A DNA stretch of 13,644 bases from DAOMNN01 sp050486545 (GTDB taxonomy: Bacteria > Pseudomonadota > Gammaproteobacteria > Burkholderiales > Rhodocyclaceae), in NCBI GenBank assembly GCA_050486545.1, contig JBJHDM010000070.1, positions 1 through 13,644 on the forward strand. The letters run 5' to 3'. Positions 1 to 6,487 of the stretch are shown in pieces. Under the pieces are notes generated by a model, which saw only the letters and a list, made by a program, of their open reading frames with translations, was not told the origin of the DNA and did no database searches. How positions within the stretch are numbered: the stretch's first letter is position 1; every line of letters begins with the position of its first letter. Made by a program: the position numbers and the translations under genes.

Positions 1-150
1 GAGATGACCCGCGGCAAGGCGATCACCCGCGACGCCCTGCACGCATTCGTGCGTACGCTGGCGATTCCGGAGAGCGAGCGCGAACGCCTGCTCGCGATGA
101 CGCCTGCGAGCTATGTCGGCAAGGCGGCCGAACTGGCAAGGAGGATCTGA
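1..150 (+). CDS. purB: Adenylosuccinate lyase, C-terminal end (partial at left edge)
   Basis: Only the last 49 residues are present; the gene enters from the left edge in frame 1 and stops with TGA at 148-150. The end reads LTRGKAIT-like (here EMTRGKAITRDALHAF), then LAIPESERERLLAMTPASYVG. This matches the C-terminus of the long-form proteobacterial PurB, where TRGK, the LP.EE helix and MTP..Y.G are conserved. Family knowledge: PurB removes fumarate from SAICAR and from adenylosuccinate in purine synthesis. The catalytic residues lie upstream, outside the window. The last codons carry the AAGGAGGA ribosome site for the next gene, so the two are probably co-transcribed and translationally linked. 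Identification rests on a short but distinctive tail. Confidence 0.85.
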   Translation, partial: EMTRGKAITRDALHAFVRTLAIPESERERLLAMTPASYVGKAAELARRI

Positions 151-155
151 GCATC

Positions 156-473
156 ATGGCGTTTGCAGATCAGCTCAAGCAGTTGCCCGGGGTTTCCCAT
201 TTGGCCGCATTGACCTTGCTCGGCGACGAGGACCGGGTCGTGGCGACGATCGAGAACAAGCCCGGACAGGCCGGCTCGCTCGCGGTCTACAACCATCTTG
301 CGCAGATTCACGGGGCCATCACCCCCGAAGCGGCGGTGAAGGGCCTGGAGCTCTATGCGGAGCACACCGACGATGCGCGCGCCAATCCGGGAAAACATCC
401 GAACATCGACCGTCTCATCGGATTGATCGAGCGCGGAGAGACCTTGCGGGTCAAGCAGGTTTTCGCAGTCTGA
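156..473 (+). CDS. DUF2322 family protein, function unknown
   Basis: A 105-residue, probably soluble cytoplasmic protein with no signal peptide or membrane segment. Two blocks stand out: IENKPGQAGSLAVYNHL (32-48) and LYAEHTDDARANPGKHPNID (66-85). I recognise these as the core of the DUF2322 family, small proteins of beta- and gammaproteobacteria with no established role. The first block, VVATIENKPG with GSLAVY, looks like a beta-hairpin entering a helix; the HPNIDRL block leads into a C-terminal helix. The start is fixed by a strong AAGGAGGA at 138-145, inside the purB end, 10 bases before the ATG. It lies 5 bases after purB and ahead of a hairpin terminator, so it is probably the last gene of a purB transcript. 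That suggests, but does not show, a link to nucleotide or one-carbon metabolism. Confidence 0.8.
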   Translation: MAFADQLKQLPGVSHLAALTLLGDEDRVVATIENKPGQAGSLAVYNHLAQIHGAITPEAAVKGLELYAEHTDDARANPGKHPNIDRLIGLIERGETLRVKQVFAV

Positions 474-486
474 CCCGTCGACGACA

Positions 487-524
487 ATGGCCGCCCGCCC
501 GATTCGTCCCGGGCGGGCGGCCAT
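487..524. terminator. Perfect 15-bp hairpin between convergent genes
   Basis: Bases 487-501 are exactly complementary to 510-524, with an 8-base loop (ATTCGTCC). The stem is very GC-rich and its outer pairs are A-T. It sits 14 bases after the DUF2322 stop and 55 bases before the secF stop, so it can serve both convergent transcripts. On the + strand it is followed by TCCTTCTTG, a weak pyrimidine tract rather than a full T-run; no clear T-run follows in the minus direction. Confidence 0.75.
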
Positions 525-578
525 TCCTTCTTGCTCACGAATATCGTCGATCGCAGACGGCTGTCGTCCGGCCTGCGG

Positions 579-1511
579 TCAGACCACGGCCTCTTCCTTG
601 TCCTTCTTGGGCGTGATGAACTGCTCGCGCGAGATGCCGAGCCACATCACGACGGGACTCGACACCAGCATCGACGAGTACATGCCGAAGATGATGCTGA
701 TCGCGAGGGCGAGCGAGAAGTAGTGAAGGGTCTCGCCGCCGAAGATGAGCATCGTGAAGACGACCATCAAGGTGGTCGAGTGGGTGATGACGGTGCGCGA
801 GATCACGCGCGTGATCGCGTGGTCGATGATCTCCGGCGTCGTCATGCCGCGCTTCTTCTTGAAGGTCTCGCGGATGCGGTCGAAGATGATCACGGTCTCG
901 TTGACCGAGTAGCCCAGCGCCGCGAGCACCGCGGCGAGCACCGGAAGCGAGAAGTCCCACTGGAACAGCGCGAAGAAGCCGAGGATGACGATCATGTCGT
1001 GCAGGATCGCGAAGATCGCCGCGATCGAGAATCGCCATTCGAAGCGCAGGGCGAGGTAGATCATGATGCCGATCAGCACGAACAGCAGGGCGAGCGCCCC
1101 GTCGGCCGCGAGCTCGTCGCCGATCTGTGGCCCGACATATTCGACCCGCCGCAACTCGGGGTCCGGTCCGTCCATTGCCTGCAGCGTCTGGAGCACGTTC
1201 TCGGAGATGCGGTCCGAATCCATGTCCGCGCGGGTCGGCAGGCGCACCAGTACGTCGCGCGTACTGCCGAAGTGCTGGACCTGGGCATCGGTGTAGCCCA
1301 CGCGGGAAAGGGCCTGGCGGATCGGTTCGACCTGCACCGCCTCGGGGTAATTCACCTCGACCAGTGTGCCGCCGGTGAACTCGACCGAGAGGTTCAGTCC
1401 GCGCGTGCTCAGGAAGAAGATCGCGAGCAGGACCAGGGCCACCGAAAACACGTTGAACTTCAGCGCATGGCGCATGAAGGGGATATCGTTCTTGACGCGG
1501 AAGAATTCCAT
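579..1511 (-). CDS. secF: Protein translocase subunit SecF
   Basis: 310 residues, the usual SecF length. SecF pairs with SecD in the inner membrane and uses the proton gradient to help pull proteins through SecYEG. Visible features in order: a first membrane helix at about 20-35; the SecF signature LSVEFTGGT at 41-49; a periplasmic domain; VEYVGPQIGDEL at 123-134; then five further helices from about 139 to 291. These include the conserved fourth-helix stretch ALGYSVNETVIIFDRIRE at 198-215. The tail PKKDKEE is charged and cytoplasmic. The ATG is preceded by AAAGGA (1521-1526) with a 9-base spacer. It follows secD by 30 bases and is the last gene of the cluster. Position 44 is Glu where many SecF proteins have Asp, a conservative change. 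Confidence 0.97.
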   Translation of the reverse strand: MEFFRVKNDIPFMRHALKFNVFSVALVLLAIFFLSTRGLNLSVEFTGGTLVEVNYPEAVQVEPIRQALSRVGYTDAQVQHFGSTRDVLVRLPTRADMDSDRISENVLQTLQAMDGPDPELRRVEYVGPQIGDELAADGALALLFVLIGIMIYLALRFEWRFSIAAIFAILHDMIVILGFFALFQWDFSLPVLAAVLAALGYSVNETVIIFDRIRETFKKKRGMTTPEIIDHAITRVISRTVITHSTTLMVVFTMLIFGGETLHYFSLALAISIIFGMYSSMLVSSPVVMWLGISREQFITPKKDKEEAVV

Positions 1512-1541
1512 GTGAGTCGATCCTTTGGCTTCCGGTAATGG

Positions 1542-3380
1542 TCAGCCGATACGGATGCCAGCGAGCTTGCGCTGGCGCCCGTAGAGCAGGTTCACGAGCA
1601 TTCTGGACACCAGCACGGCACTGAAGACCGAGGTCAGGATCCCGAGGCAGAGTACGACCGCAAAGCCGCGGACGGGCCCGGACCCGAACACCAGCAGTGC
1701 GATGCCGGCGATGAAGGTGGTCACGTTGGCGTCCAGAATGGTGTCGAAGGCGCGATCGTAGCCGGAGTTGATCGCCACCTGCGGCGAGACCCCGTTGCGC
1801 AGTTCCTCCCGGATCCGTTCGTTGATCAGGACGTTGGCGTCGATCGCCATGCCCAGGGTCAGGGCGATCGCAGCGATGCCCGGAAGCGTCAGGGTGGCCT
1901 GCAGCAGCGACAGCAGTGCGATGAGCAGCATGAGGTTTGCAGTCAATGCGGCGACCGAGACGATGCCCACGGCCGAATAATAGACCGCGATGAAGATCGC
2001 GATCGCGACCATGCCCCACATCACCGAGTTGAAGCCGCGGGCGATGTTCTCGGCCCCGAGGCTGGGTCCGACCGTGCGCTCCTCGATGATCTGCATCGGT
2101 GCGGCGAGACTGCCTGCGCGCAGCAGCAGGGCGACGTCGTTGGCTTCGGTGGTGGTCATGCGCCCGGAGATCTGCACGCGGCCGCCACCGATCTCGGTCC
2201 GGATGACCGGCGCGGTAATGACCTCGCCGCGGCCGCGCTCGATCAGCAGGATCGCCATGCGCTTGCCGACGTTCTCCCGGGTGACGTCGCGGAAGATGCG
2301 CGCGCCGGCCGAATCGAGCGTCAGGTGCACCGCCGGCTCGTTGGTCTGGCTGTCGAAACCCGGCTGCGCGTCGGTCAGGCGATCGCCGGTCAGGACGACC
2401 TCGTTGCGCACGAGCAGGGGAGAGCCGCCGCGCTCCGTATAGAGTTCGGTGCCGAACGGGATCTGTCCCTCCAGTGCCGCCTCGAGTGCGCCGGGGCTAT
2501 CGTCGACCATGCGGACTTCGAGCGTGGCCGTGCGACCGAGGATGTCCTTGGCCTGGGCGACGTCCTGCACGCCGGGCAACTGCACGACGATGCGGTCCGC
2601 GCCCTGCTGCTGGATGACCGGTTCGGCCACGCCCAGTTCGTTGATCCGGTTGCGCAGCGTGGTGATGTTCTGCGTGATCGCGAAGTCGCGAATCGTCTGC
2701 TGTGCAGTCGGTTCGAGCGTCGCGATCAGCTTGAAATCGTCCGGCCCGTCGTCGCGGTCGGCCAGTTGCAGCTCGGCCGTGCTGTTCAGGATGGCGGTGC
2801 GGGCTGCGGTGCGCTGCTCGGCATCCCGGAAGCGCAGATGGATCGTGTTGCCCTCGCGGGTGATGCCTGCGTGCCGGATGCGCCGGTCGCGCATCAGTGT
2901 GCGCAGGTCGGCGCTGGTCGAGTCGAGGCGGTTGGTGATCGCGCCGGGCATGTCGACTTCGAGCAGGAAGTGCACGCCCCCGCGCAGGTCGAGGCCGAGA
3001 TACATCGGCAACGCGTTGATCGAGGTGAGCCAGTTCGGCGTGGCCGGGAGCAGATTGAGCGCGACGATGTAGGACGGATCGGACGGATCGGGATTGAGCA
3101 GGCCCTCGATGACGTCGCGGGCAAGCAATTGCTCGTCGGTGCCGTCGAAGCGGAACCGGATGCTGTTGTCGTCGGCGATGATGCCGGTGTGCTGGACGCC
3201 GCTTTTCGTCAGGGCCTGCTCGACCGGGGCGATCACGCCGGAATCCAGGCGGAGCGTGGCCTTGCCGCTCGAGATCTGGACTGCCGGGACTTCGCCGTAG
3301 AAGTTCGGCAGGGTATAGAGGGCGCCGAAGATGAGCACCACGACGATGAGGAGGTTCTTCCAGAGCGGATAGCGGTTCAT
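1542..3380 (-). CDS. secD: Protein translocase subunit SecD
   Basis: 612 residues, typical for proteobacterial SecD. It forms the SecDF proton-driven motor beside SecYEG and acts on proteins emerging on the periplasmic side. An N-terminal helix (about 9-26) starts MNRYPLWKNLLIVVVLIFG. The family hallmark LGLDLRGGVHF is at 128-138. The large periplasmic P1 region runs to about 440 and ends with ERTVGPSLG (434-442). Membrane helices follow from about 453, with GMAIDANVLINERIREE at 510-526 matching the conserved helix-4 motif, whose Asp is linked to proton passage. The ATG has only a weak AGAAGTG upstream. A 121-base gap (3381-3501) separates it from yajC and holds a short hairpin (3459-3464 with 3468-3473) that may tune expression between the two genes. 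Confidence 0.97.
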   Translation of the reverse strand: MNRYPLWKNLLIVVVLIFGALYTLPNFYGEVPAVQISSGKATLRLDSGVIAPVEQALTKSGVQHTGIIADDNSIRFRFDGTDEQLLARDVIEGLLNPDPSDPSYIVALNLLPATPNWLTSINALPMYLGLDLRGGVHFLLEVDMPGAITNRLDSTSADLRTLMRDRRIRHAGITREGNTIHLRFRDAEQRTAARTAILNSTAELQLADRDDGPDDFKLIATLEPTAQQTIRDFAITQNITTLRNRINELGVAEPVIQQQGADRIVVQLPGVQDVAQAKDILGRTATLEVRMVDDSPGALEAALEGQIPFGTELYTERGGSPLLVRNEVVLTGDRLTDAQPGFDSQTNEPAVHLTLDSAGARIFRDVTRENVGKRMAILLIERGRGEVITAPVIRTEIGGGRVQISGRMTTTEANDVALLLRAGSLAAPMQIIEERTVGPSLGAENIARGFNSVMWGMVAIAIFIAVYYSAVGIVSVAALTANLMLLIALLSLLQATLTLPGIAAIALTLGMAIDANVLINERIREELRNGVSPQVAINSGYDRAFDTILDANVTTFIAGIALLVFGSGPVRGFAVVLCLGILTSVFSAVLVSRMLVNLLYGRQRKLAGIRIG

Positions 3381-3501
3381 GACGTCACTTCTGGTTCATG
3401 AGGCAGGGTTCCCGATGCGCGCGCCCGGCGAAGGGTGTGGCGGCGTCGGGCGGGTCGGGACGGGTGGCCCGTCGGGGCGTGACCGTCCCGCTGCTGAGGC
3501 C

Positions 3502-3825
3502 TCAAAGCGTCTTGAGGGTTCCCTTGGGCAGGACGGTTGCGACGGCCTGTTTCTGGACGACGACGTTGACGTCCTGGGCGACCTCGACGTGGATGAAGTT
3601 CTCCCCGACCTCGGTCACCCGTCCGGCTACGCCGCCACCGGTGATGACTTCGTCGCCCTTGGCCAGCGCCCCGACCATGGCCTTGTGTTCCTTCGCACGT
3701 TTCATCTGGGGACGGATCATGAGGAACCACAGCACGACGAACATCAGGATCAGCGGGAGCAGCCCGATCAGGCCGCCGCCGGCACCGCCTTCTGCTGCCT
3801 GGGCGTAAGCGTTGGAAATGAGCAC
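3502..3825 (-). CDS. yajC: Sec translocon accessory protein YajC
   Basis: 107 residues from a GTG start. YajC is a small single-pass inner-membrane protein that co-purifies with SecDF. The sequence opens with the typical LISNAYAQAAEGG, has one hydrophobic helix of about 20 residues (LIGLLPLILMFVVLWFLMI), and then the diagnostic RPQMKRAKEHKAMVGALAKG. GDEVITGGG follows in the cytoplasmic beta-rich part. I chose the GTG at 3825 because GGAG lies about 8 bases upstream and the protein then begins as YajC family members do. A TTG 33 bases further upstream keeps the frame open but lies within the promoter -10 element, so it is unlikely to be translated. First gene of yajC-secD-secF. Confidence 0.93.
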   Translation of the reverse strand: MLISNAYAQAAEGGAGGGLIGLLPLILMFVVLWFLMIRPQMKRAKEHKAMVGALAKGDEVITGGGVAGRVTEVGENFIHVEVAQDVNVVVQKQAVATVLPKGTLKTL

Positions 3826-3857
3826 TTTGAACTCCGGTTGGTGTTGATAAACGAGCA

Positions 3858-3866
3858 ATTATATCA
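3858..3866 (-). promoter_or_regulatory. Extended -10 promoter for yajC-secD-secF
   Basis: Read on the minus strand, these bases are TGATATAAT, a full TGn plus consensus TATAAT. This extended -10 form can work without a good -35, and I see only a weak, badly spaced ATGACT upstream. Transcription would start near 3851, about 25 bases before the yajC GTG. It lies in the 60 bases between the tgt stop and yajC, so the Sec genes could be expressed independently of queA-tgt. Confidence 0.65.
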
Positions 3867-3885
3867 GCACCCGCATCGCCGCGAG

Positions 3886-4998
3886 TCATGCCGGGCCGGT
3901 GGCGCGGTCCGCACGGAATTGCGCGATCCGGGCATCGAGTGCACCGGCGCCGATGGCGTCGCGCAGCTCCGTCATCAGGATCTGGTAGTAGCGCAGGTTG
4001 TGGATCGTGTTGAGCATGCTGCCGAGGATTTCTCGGGTACGGTGCAGGTGGTGCAGGTAGGCGCGGCTGAAGTTGCGGCAGGTATAGCAGTCGCACTGCG
4101 GATCGAGCGGGCGGGGGTCGTGACGGTGGATGGCGTTCTTGATCTTGATGTCGCCATGCCGCGTGAATAGCCATCCGTTCCGGGCGTTTCGCGTCGGCAT
4201 CACGCAGTCGAACATGTCGATCCCGGCGGCAACCGCGGCGACGATGTCTTCCGGCGTGCCGACGCCCATCAGGTAGCGCGGCCGGTCCGCCGGCAGTTGC
4301 GGGGCGGTGTGGGCGACGATCCGGGCCATGTCCTCCTTGGGCTCGCCCACCGACAGGCCGCCGATCGCATAGCCGTCGAAGCCGATCCGCTCGAGCGCGG
4401 CGAGCGATTCGTCGCGCAGGCCCTCGAACATGCCGCCCTGCACGATCCCGAACAGCGCGTTGGTGTTGCCGAGGCGATCGAACTCGTCGCGCGAGCGCTG
4501 CGCCCAGCGCAGGGACAGGCGCATCGATGCAGCCGCTTCGTCATGGGTGGCCGGGTGCGGAGTGCACTCGTCGAAGATCATCGCGATGTCCGAGTCGAGC
4601 ACGGTCTGGATGCGCATCGACTCCTCGGGGGTCAGGAACAGGCGCGCGCCGTCGATCGGTGAGGCGAACTTCACGCCTTCCTCGCTGATCTTGCGTAGCG
4701 CGCCGAGGCTGAAGACCTGGAACCCTCCCGAATCGGTGAGGATCGGGCCGTTCCAGCCCATGAACCGGTGCAGTCCCCCGTGCGCGCGGATCACGTCCAG
4801 GCCCGGCCGCAGCCACAGGTGGAAGGTGTTTCCGAGACAGATCTGCGCGCCGATCCCGGCCAGTGCGTCCGGGGTCATCGCCTTGACCGTGCCGTAGGTG
4901 CCGACCGGCATGAATGCGGGGGTGTCGACGGATCCGTGCGCAAGCGTCAGTCGCCCGCGCCGGGCCGCTCCGCAGGTGGCGAGCCGTTCAAACCGCAT
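3886..4998 (-). CDS. tgt: Queuine tRNA-guanine transglycosylase
   Basis: 370 residues. Bacterial TGT swaps guanine-34 of tRNAs with GUN anticodons (Asp, Asn, His, Tyr) for preQ1, an early step of queuosine formation. The key residues fall at the same numbers as in well-studied bacterial enzymes: Asp89 in LTDSGGFQVFSL, the nucleophile Asp264 in GIDMFDCVMPTRNARNG, and the zinc ligands Cys302, Cys304, Cys307 (CDCYTC) and His333. FGIVQGG (183-189) and GGLSVGEP (213-220) are also present. The frame is open further upstream, but this ATG gives the standard MRFE start and overlaps the queA stop by 11 bases (ATGCGGTTTGA). No clear ribosome site is visible, so translation is probably coupled to queA. 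Confidence 0.98.
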   Translation of the reverse strand: MRFERLATCGAARRGRLTLAHGSVDTPAFMPVGTYGTVKAMTPDALAGIGAQICLGNTFHLWLRPGLDVIRAHGGLHRFMGWNGPILTDSGGFQVFSLGALRKISEEGVKFASPIDGARLFLTPEESMRIQTVLDSDIAMIFDECTPHPATHDEAAASMRLSLRWAQRSRDEFDRLGNTNALFGIVQGGMFEGLRDESLAALERIGFDGYAIGGLSVGEPKEDMARIVAHTAPQLPADRPRYLMGVGTPEDIVAAVAAGIDMFDCVMPTRNARNGWLFTRHGDIKIKNAIHRHDPRPLDPQCDCYTCRNFSRAYLHHLHRTREILGSMLNTIHNLRYYQILMTELRDAIGAGALDARIAQFRADRATGPA

Positions 4999-6025
4999 CG
5001 TTGCGGTGCGCGATGAACATCGCGTCGCCATAGCTGAAGAAGCGGTAGGACTTTTCGACCGCATGGGCGTAGGCGCGCCGGATCGGCTCCATTCCTGCAA
5101 AGGCCGAGACCAGCATGAGCAGGGTCGATTTCGGAAGATGGAAGTTCGTGATCAGCGCATCCACGACCTGGAAGCGGAAACCCGGCAGCACGAACAGGTC
5201 GGTCTCGCCACTGCCGGCCTCGAGTGCGCCGTCCTGTGCGGCACCTTCGAGGGCCCGCAGGCTCGTCGTCCCGACCGCGATCACCCGTCCGCCACGTGCC
5301 CGGGTCGCCGCGATGGCCGCGACGGTCTCTTCGGGCAGGACGTAGCGCTCGCGATGCATGCGATGCTCCCCAAGGTCGTTGGTACGGACCGGCTGGAACG
5401 TCCCCGCGCCCACGTGGAGCGTCAGCCACGCGGTGTCGATCCCGCGTCCGGCAAGGCGATCGAGCATGGCCTCGTCGAAGTGCAGGCCGGCCGTCGGGGC
5501 GGCGACCGAGCCCGGTTCGCGTGCGTACACCGTCTGATAGCGTGACTCGTCGCCACCGTCGGCCGACCGACGGATATAGGGTGGCAAGGGCAGCTTGCCA
5601 TGGCGCTCGAGCAGGTCCAGCACGTTCTCGGATGTGGGGAAGCGCAGGTGGTAGAACTCCCCGACGCGCCCGAGCACGGTCACGTCGAAGGCGTCGGCGA
5701 GACGGATGCGGCTGCCGGTTTGCGGGGACTTGCTCGCGCGGATCTGGGCGAGGGCCTCGTGCGGGCCGACGGCCCGTTCGACCATGACCTCGACCTGTCC
5801 GCCGGACGTCTTGACGCCGTGCAGGCGGGCATGGATCACGCGCGTGTCGTTGAATACGAGCAGGTCGCCGCGATCGAGCCGCTCGGGCAAGTCGGCGAAG
5901 CGACAATCGGCCAGTGTGTCGCCGTCGACAACGAGGAGGGCGCTGTCGGTCCGGTTCGGCAGGGGGGCCTGGGCGATGAGTTCCGGAGGAAGGGTGTAGT
6001 CGAAATCGTCTAAGGTCAGTGGCAT
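4988..6025 (-). CDS. queA: S-adenosylmethionine:tRNA ribosyltransferase-isomerase
   Basis: 345 residues, the normal length. QueA transfers and rearranges the ribose of S-adenosylmethionine onto preQ1-modified tRNA to give epoxyqueuosine, the step after Tgt. Family motifs are all present: VFNDTRVIHARL (57-68), GKLPLPPYI (143-151), PGSVAAPTAGLHF (171-183), LHVGAGTFQPV (203-213), VGTTSLRALE (251-260), TNFHLPKSTLLMLVSAFAG (293-311) and FFSYGDAMFI (329-338). The start MPLTLDDFDYTLP is chosen because it is the usual N-terminus; the frame stays open for 49 more codons only because it runs antisense through the tRNA-Leu gene. The ribosome site is weak. First gene of the cluster; Tgt follows with an 11-base overlap. 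Confidence 0.98.
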   Translation of the reverse strand: MPLTLDDFDYTLPPELIAQAPLPNRTDSALLVVDGDTLADCRFADLPERLDRGDLLVFNDTRVIHARLHGVKTSGGQVEVMVERAVGPHEALAQIRASKSPQTGSRIRLADAFDVTVLGRVGEFYHLRFPTSENVLDLLERHGKLPLPPYIRRSADGGDESRYQTVYAREPGSVAAPTAGLHFDEAMLDRLAGRGIDTAWLTLHVGAGTFQPVRTNDLGEHRMHRERYVLPEETVAAIAATRARGGRVIAVGTTSLRALEGAAQDGALEAGSGETDLFVLPGFRFQVVDALITNFHLPKSTLLMLVSAFAGMEPIRRAYAHAVEKSYRFFSYGDAMFIAHRNDAV

Positions 6026-6029
6026 CAGC

Positions 6030-6059
6030 TTGCTGCTCGCTGGGGTCTTCGTGGATAAT
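6030..6059 (+). promoter_or_regulatory. Promoter of tRNA-Leu
   Basis: TTGCTG (6030-6035) and GATAAT (6054-6059) are separated by 18 bases, a reasonable sigma-70 promoter. The start would be near 6066, giving a leader of only a few bases before the mature tRNA at 6073. The segment between -10 and start is GC-rich (GGCGCTTCC), as in stable-RNA promoters under stringent control. On the minus strand the same AT block reads TATTAT and could be the -10 of queA, so the two promoters may overlap face to face. Confidence 0.6.
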
Positions 6060-6072
6060 ACGGCGCTTCCCG

Positions 6073-6159
6073 GCCGGGATGGCGGAATCGGTAGACGCAG
6101 CGGACTCAAAATCCGCCGCTGGCGACAGCGTGAGGGTTCGAGTCCCTCTCCCGGCACCA
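6073..6159 (+). tRNA. tRNA-Leu (anticodon CAA)
   Basis: An 87-base class II tRNA that decodes UUG. Acceptor stem GCCGGGA (6073-6079) pairs with TCCCGGC (6149-6155). The anticodon stem GCGGA/TCCGC encloses the loop CTCAAAA, with anticodon CAA at 6107-6109. The long variable arm has a CGCT/AGCG stem (6117-6120, 6127-6130), the mark of leucine and serine tRNAs. The T arm is GAGGG-TTCGAGT-CCCTC (6132-6148). Discriminator A is at 6156 and the CCA end is encoded (6157-6159). A73 and the CAA anticodon agree with leucine. It is divergent from queA. Confidence 0.97.
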
Positions 6160-6177
6160 CGGGCGGTTCCACGCCCG
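6160..6177 (+). terminator. Possible terminator hairpin after tRNA-Leu
   Basis: CGGGCG (6160-6165) pairs with CGCCCG (6172-6177) around a 6-base loop, directly after the encoded CCA. It is followed by GAGAGCCTTTCCCTTCCCGGTTTT, which is pyrimidine-rich but has no immediate T-run. It may instead guide 3' processing of the tRNA. Confidence 0.4.
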
Positions 6178-6487
6178 GAGAGCCTTTCCCTTCCCGGTTT
6201 TACTGCGCACGGCCCGCATCCGCAATGCGGCGGGCGCGATCATATCACTTTGCCCCCTTGTCTCCCCCTTTGCGCGTTCGTGGCCGGCTCAGGGGCTGCG
6301 GTGCCGAGCGTCATCCCGAATTCCGGCACTCGTTGCGTTGAACTCGTATAATGGGGCGGAGTCTCATCCTTGGCGCTCGAGGGGAGAAGGGAAGCTTCGC
6401 CCATGCGACCTTGATGCGTTCGTTCGTACATGCGGCCCGGACCATTGTTTCGATCCGGGAGTGTTGAATACAGGAGGAAGTCATTCC
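6178..6487 (+). promoter_or_regulatory. Non-coding control region and leader of the YccA-like gene
   Basis: I see no credible gene in the stretch between the tRNA and 6488. A perfect TATAAT lies at 6347-6352; the place for its -35, 17 bases upstream, is CGGCAC (6324-6329), a poor match to TTGACA. That hexamer is the right half of a dyad with GTGCCG at 6301-6306. Overlapping this is a sigma-E-like pair, TGAACTC (6339-6345) then 16 bases then TCTCA (6362-6366). The leader would be about 115 to 130 bases. It contains a hairpin, CCCGGA (6436-6441) with TCCGGG (6454-6459), ending 12 bases before the ribosome site AGGAGG (6472-6477). Start assignment of the gene is firm; the regulatory readings are inference. 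Confidence 0.5.

Noticed and set aside
487..723. A 78-codon + strand frame starting inside the hairpin
   Set aside because: Its start is in the terminator stem and the rest is antisense to secF.
535..2019. A 494-codon minus-strand frame spanning secF and the end of secD
   Set aside because: It is a shifted frame across two well-conserved Sec genes; its Arg/Gly/His/Pro-rich product matches nothing.
2325..3401. A 358-codon + strand frame opposite secD
   Set aside because: Antisense shadow; low-complexity acidic and basic composition and no ribosome site or motif.
4999..5100. Longer N-terminus for Tgt
   Set aside because: The extra 34 residues lie inside queA in another frame; starting at 4998 places Asp89, Asp264 and the zinc ligands at the numbers seen in characterised enzymes.
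6026..6172. N-terminal extension of QueA by 49 residues
   Set aside because: The extension reads antisense through the tRNA-Leu gene (VVPGEGLEPSRCR is a familiar artefact of this), while the start at 6025 matches the family N-terminus.
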